From: CAZVUW01 sp964629825
GTDB lineage: Bacteria; Actinomycetota; Nitriliruptoria; Euzebyales; Egibacteraceae
Direction: 5' to 3'
Assembly (NCBI GenBank): GCA_964629825.1
Contig: CAZVUW010000028.1
Location: forward strand, 1-30,799
Length of the DNA stretch: 30,799 nucleotides
In this document: one piece after another, positions 30,477-30,799 of the stretch
Layout of the letters: every line of letters starts with the position of its first letter
How positions within the stretch are numbered: position 1 is the first letter of the stretch
Position numbers and translations under genes: made by a program
The notes under the pieces: model-generated
The model's input: the letters and a program-made list of their open reading frames with translations, nothing else
What the model was told of the DNA's origin: nothing
The model's database searches: none

Positions 30477-30516
30477 GATGTTGTTTTCGACGCACATCCG
30501 CGCCGAGAACAACATC
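30477..30516. repeat. 17-bp palindromic element, copy 2
   Basis: Left arm 30477-30493 (GATGTTGTTTTCGACGC) pairs with 30500-30516 around ACATCC, with one mismatch and one G-T pair. It differs from copy 1 at only a few bases and shares the right flank ACATCCGG. Two related palindromes in tandem point to a dispersed element family rather than a single operator. Confidence 0.7.
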
Positions 30517-30588
30517 CGGGAGGAGGAGGCTCGGTCGCCGGCCGGGGGTCTGCGGCGAGGACCAACTTGGGATGGCAGGATCGCAGGG

Positions 30589-30799
30589 ATGACTCGTACC
30601 GCCGACAGCCAACGCCTCCGCGACCTGGCCCTTCTGCGGCGCGTCCGCGACCGCATGGATCGCGAGTACGCCAAGCCCCTCGACGTCGAGGCGCTTGCGC
30701 GCGACGTGGGGATGTCCTCGGGACACCTGAGCCGCCAGTTCAAGCAGGCCTACGGCGAGTCGCCCTACAGCTACCTGATGACCCGCCGGATCGAGCGCG
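30589..30799 (+). CDS. AraC-family transcriptional regulator, N-terminal part (3' end outside window)
   Basis: The open frame from ATG 30589 has no stop before the window edge; about 70 residues are visible. They hold an AraC-type DNA-binding domain at the very N-terminus: MDREYAKPLDVEALARDVGM then SSGHLSRQFKQAYGESPYSY and LMTRRIER, that is the first helix-turn-helix and the linker into the second. In AraC members with the HTH at the N-terminus, an effector domain (GyrI-like or glyoxalase-like) often follows; that part cannot be seen. Upstream, AGGA with about 8 bases spacing could be the ribosome site. It lies after the repeat block, in the same direction as aat but clearly a separate unit. 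Confidence 0.9.
   Translation, partial: MTRTADSQRLRDLALLRRVRDRMDREYAKPLDVEALARDVGMSSGHLSRQFKQAYGESPYSYLMTRRIER

Noticed and set aside
30359..30516. CRISPR array
   Set aside because: Only three short C-rich repeats with 6-base spacers and two palindromes; no spacer-length unique sequence and no cas genes.
30213..30743. Minus-strand frames over aat end, repeats and the AraC-type gene
   Set aside because: They run through the palindromes and antisense to two convincing genes; the protein repeats only mirror the DNA repeats.

Overview
This window is a GC-rich bacterial chromosome segment from an actinobacterium. The left part keeps the neighbourhood known from Mycobacterium (pafA, pafB, pafC, tatA, tatC, helY). 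The Pup ligase, the PafBC WYL pair, a PASTA-tailed bifunctional PBP, a short-chain-reductase-type FabI that resembles InhA, and frequent GTG starts, some with leaderless promoter geometry, all fit Actinomycetota. The fully dissociated FAS-II cluster and the sparse mycobacterial features suggest a lineage outside the Mycobacteriales (for example a Nitriliruptoria- or Acidimicrobiia-like group), but the sequence alone does not settle the class. No transposase, integrase, CRISPR array or phage gene was found.

Layout. 1-5.2 kb: 3' end of pafA (Pup-protein ligase), a convergent PASTA-tailed penicillin-binding protein on the minus strand, then pafB-pafC (DNA-damage-response activators) joined by an ATGA overlap. 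5.2-7.3 kb: a structured non-coding stretch, a small Cys-pair protein, a small membrane protein, tatA (its frame has no nearby stop) and tatC. 7.4-14.1 kb: helY-type Ski2-like helicase, a diacylglycerol-kinase-family lipid kinase, an M24 peptidase overlapping an acyl-CoA dehydrogenase, and a zinc-ribbon RNase H. 14.2-18.0 kb: a translationally coupled operon of two tandem amidohydrolase paralogues and an unrecognised 227-aa protein. 18.0-18.6 kb: 593 bases without a gene that hold two promoter-like sites, a strong GC hairpin and a possible small RNA. 18.6-22.1 kb: a very acidic protein with a DUF4193-like C-terminus, lnt, tRNA-Glu(UUC), an unrecognised 158-aa protein and a HisN-like phosphatase. 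22.1-22.4 kb: what looks like gene debris. 22.4-24.2 kb (minus strand): a coiled-coil protein and an M20 dipeptidase. 24.2-24.5 kb: a divergent control region with a perfect 21-bp inverted repeat and a phased TACGG array. 24.5-29.7 kb: a fatty-acid synthesis operon (BCCP-like protein, fabH, acpP, fabF, accD-type carboxyltransferase, InhA-like fabI). 29.7-30.8 kb: aat, a block of palindromic and direct repeats, and the start of an AraC-type regulator.

How the genes work together. PafA with PafBC joins pupylation and proteasomal turnover to DNA damage control; Aat, at the other end, feeds the separate N-degron/ClpS route. TatA/TatC, Lnt and the PBP serve the envelope. The 24.5-29.7 kb operon encodes malonyl-ACP-dependent initiation (FabH), elongation (FabF), the carrier (AcpP), enoyl reduction (FabI) and carboxylation (BCCP-like plus carboxyltransferase). 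fabD, fabG, fabZ and the biotin carboxylase are not in the window.

No complete new defence or mobile system is visible. The most interesting items are the non-coding ones (candidate RNA at 18.19-18.48 kb, palindromic elements at 24.25 and 30.4 kb, the operator-like array before the FAS operon), the stop-less tatA frame, and the complementary motif losses in the tandem amidohydrolases.
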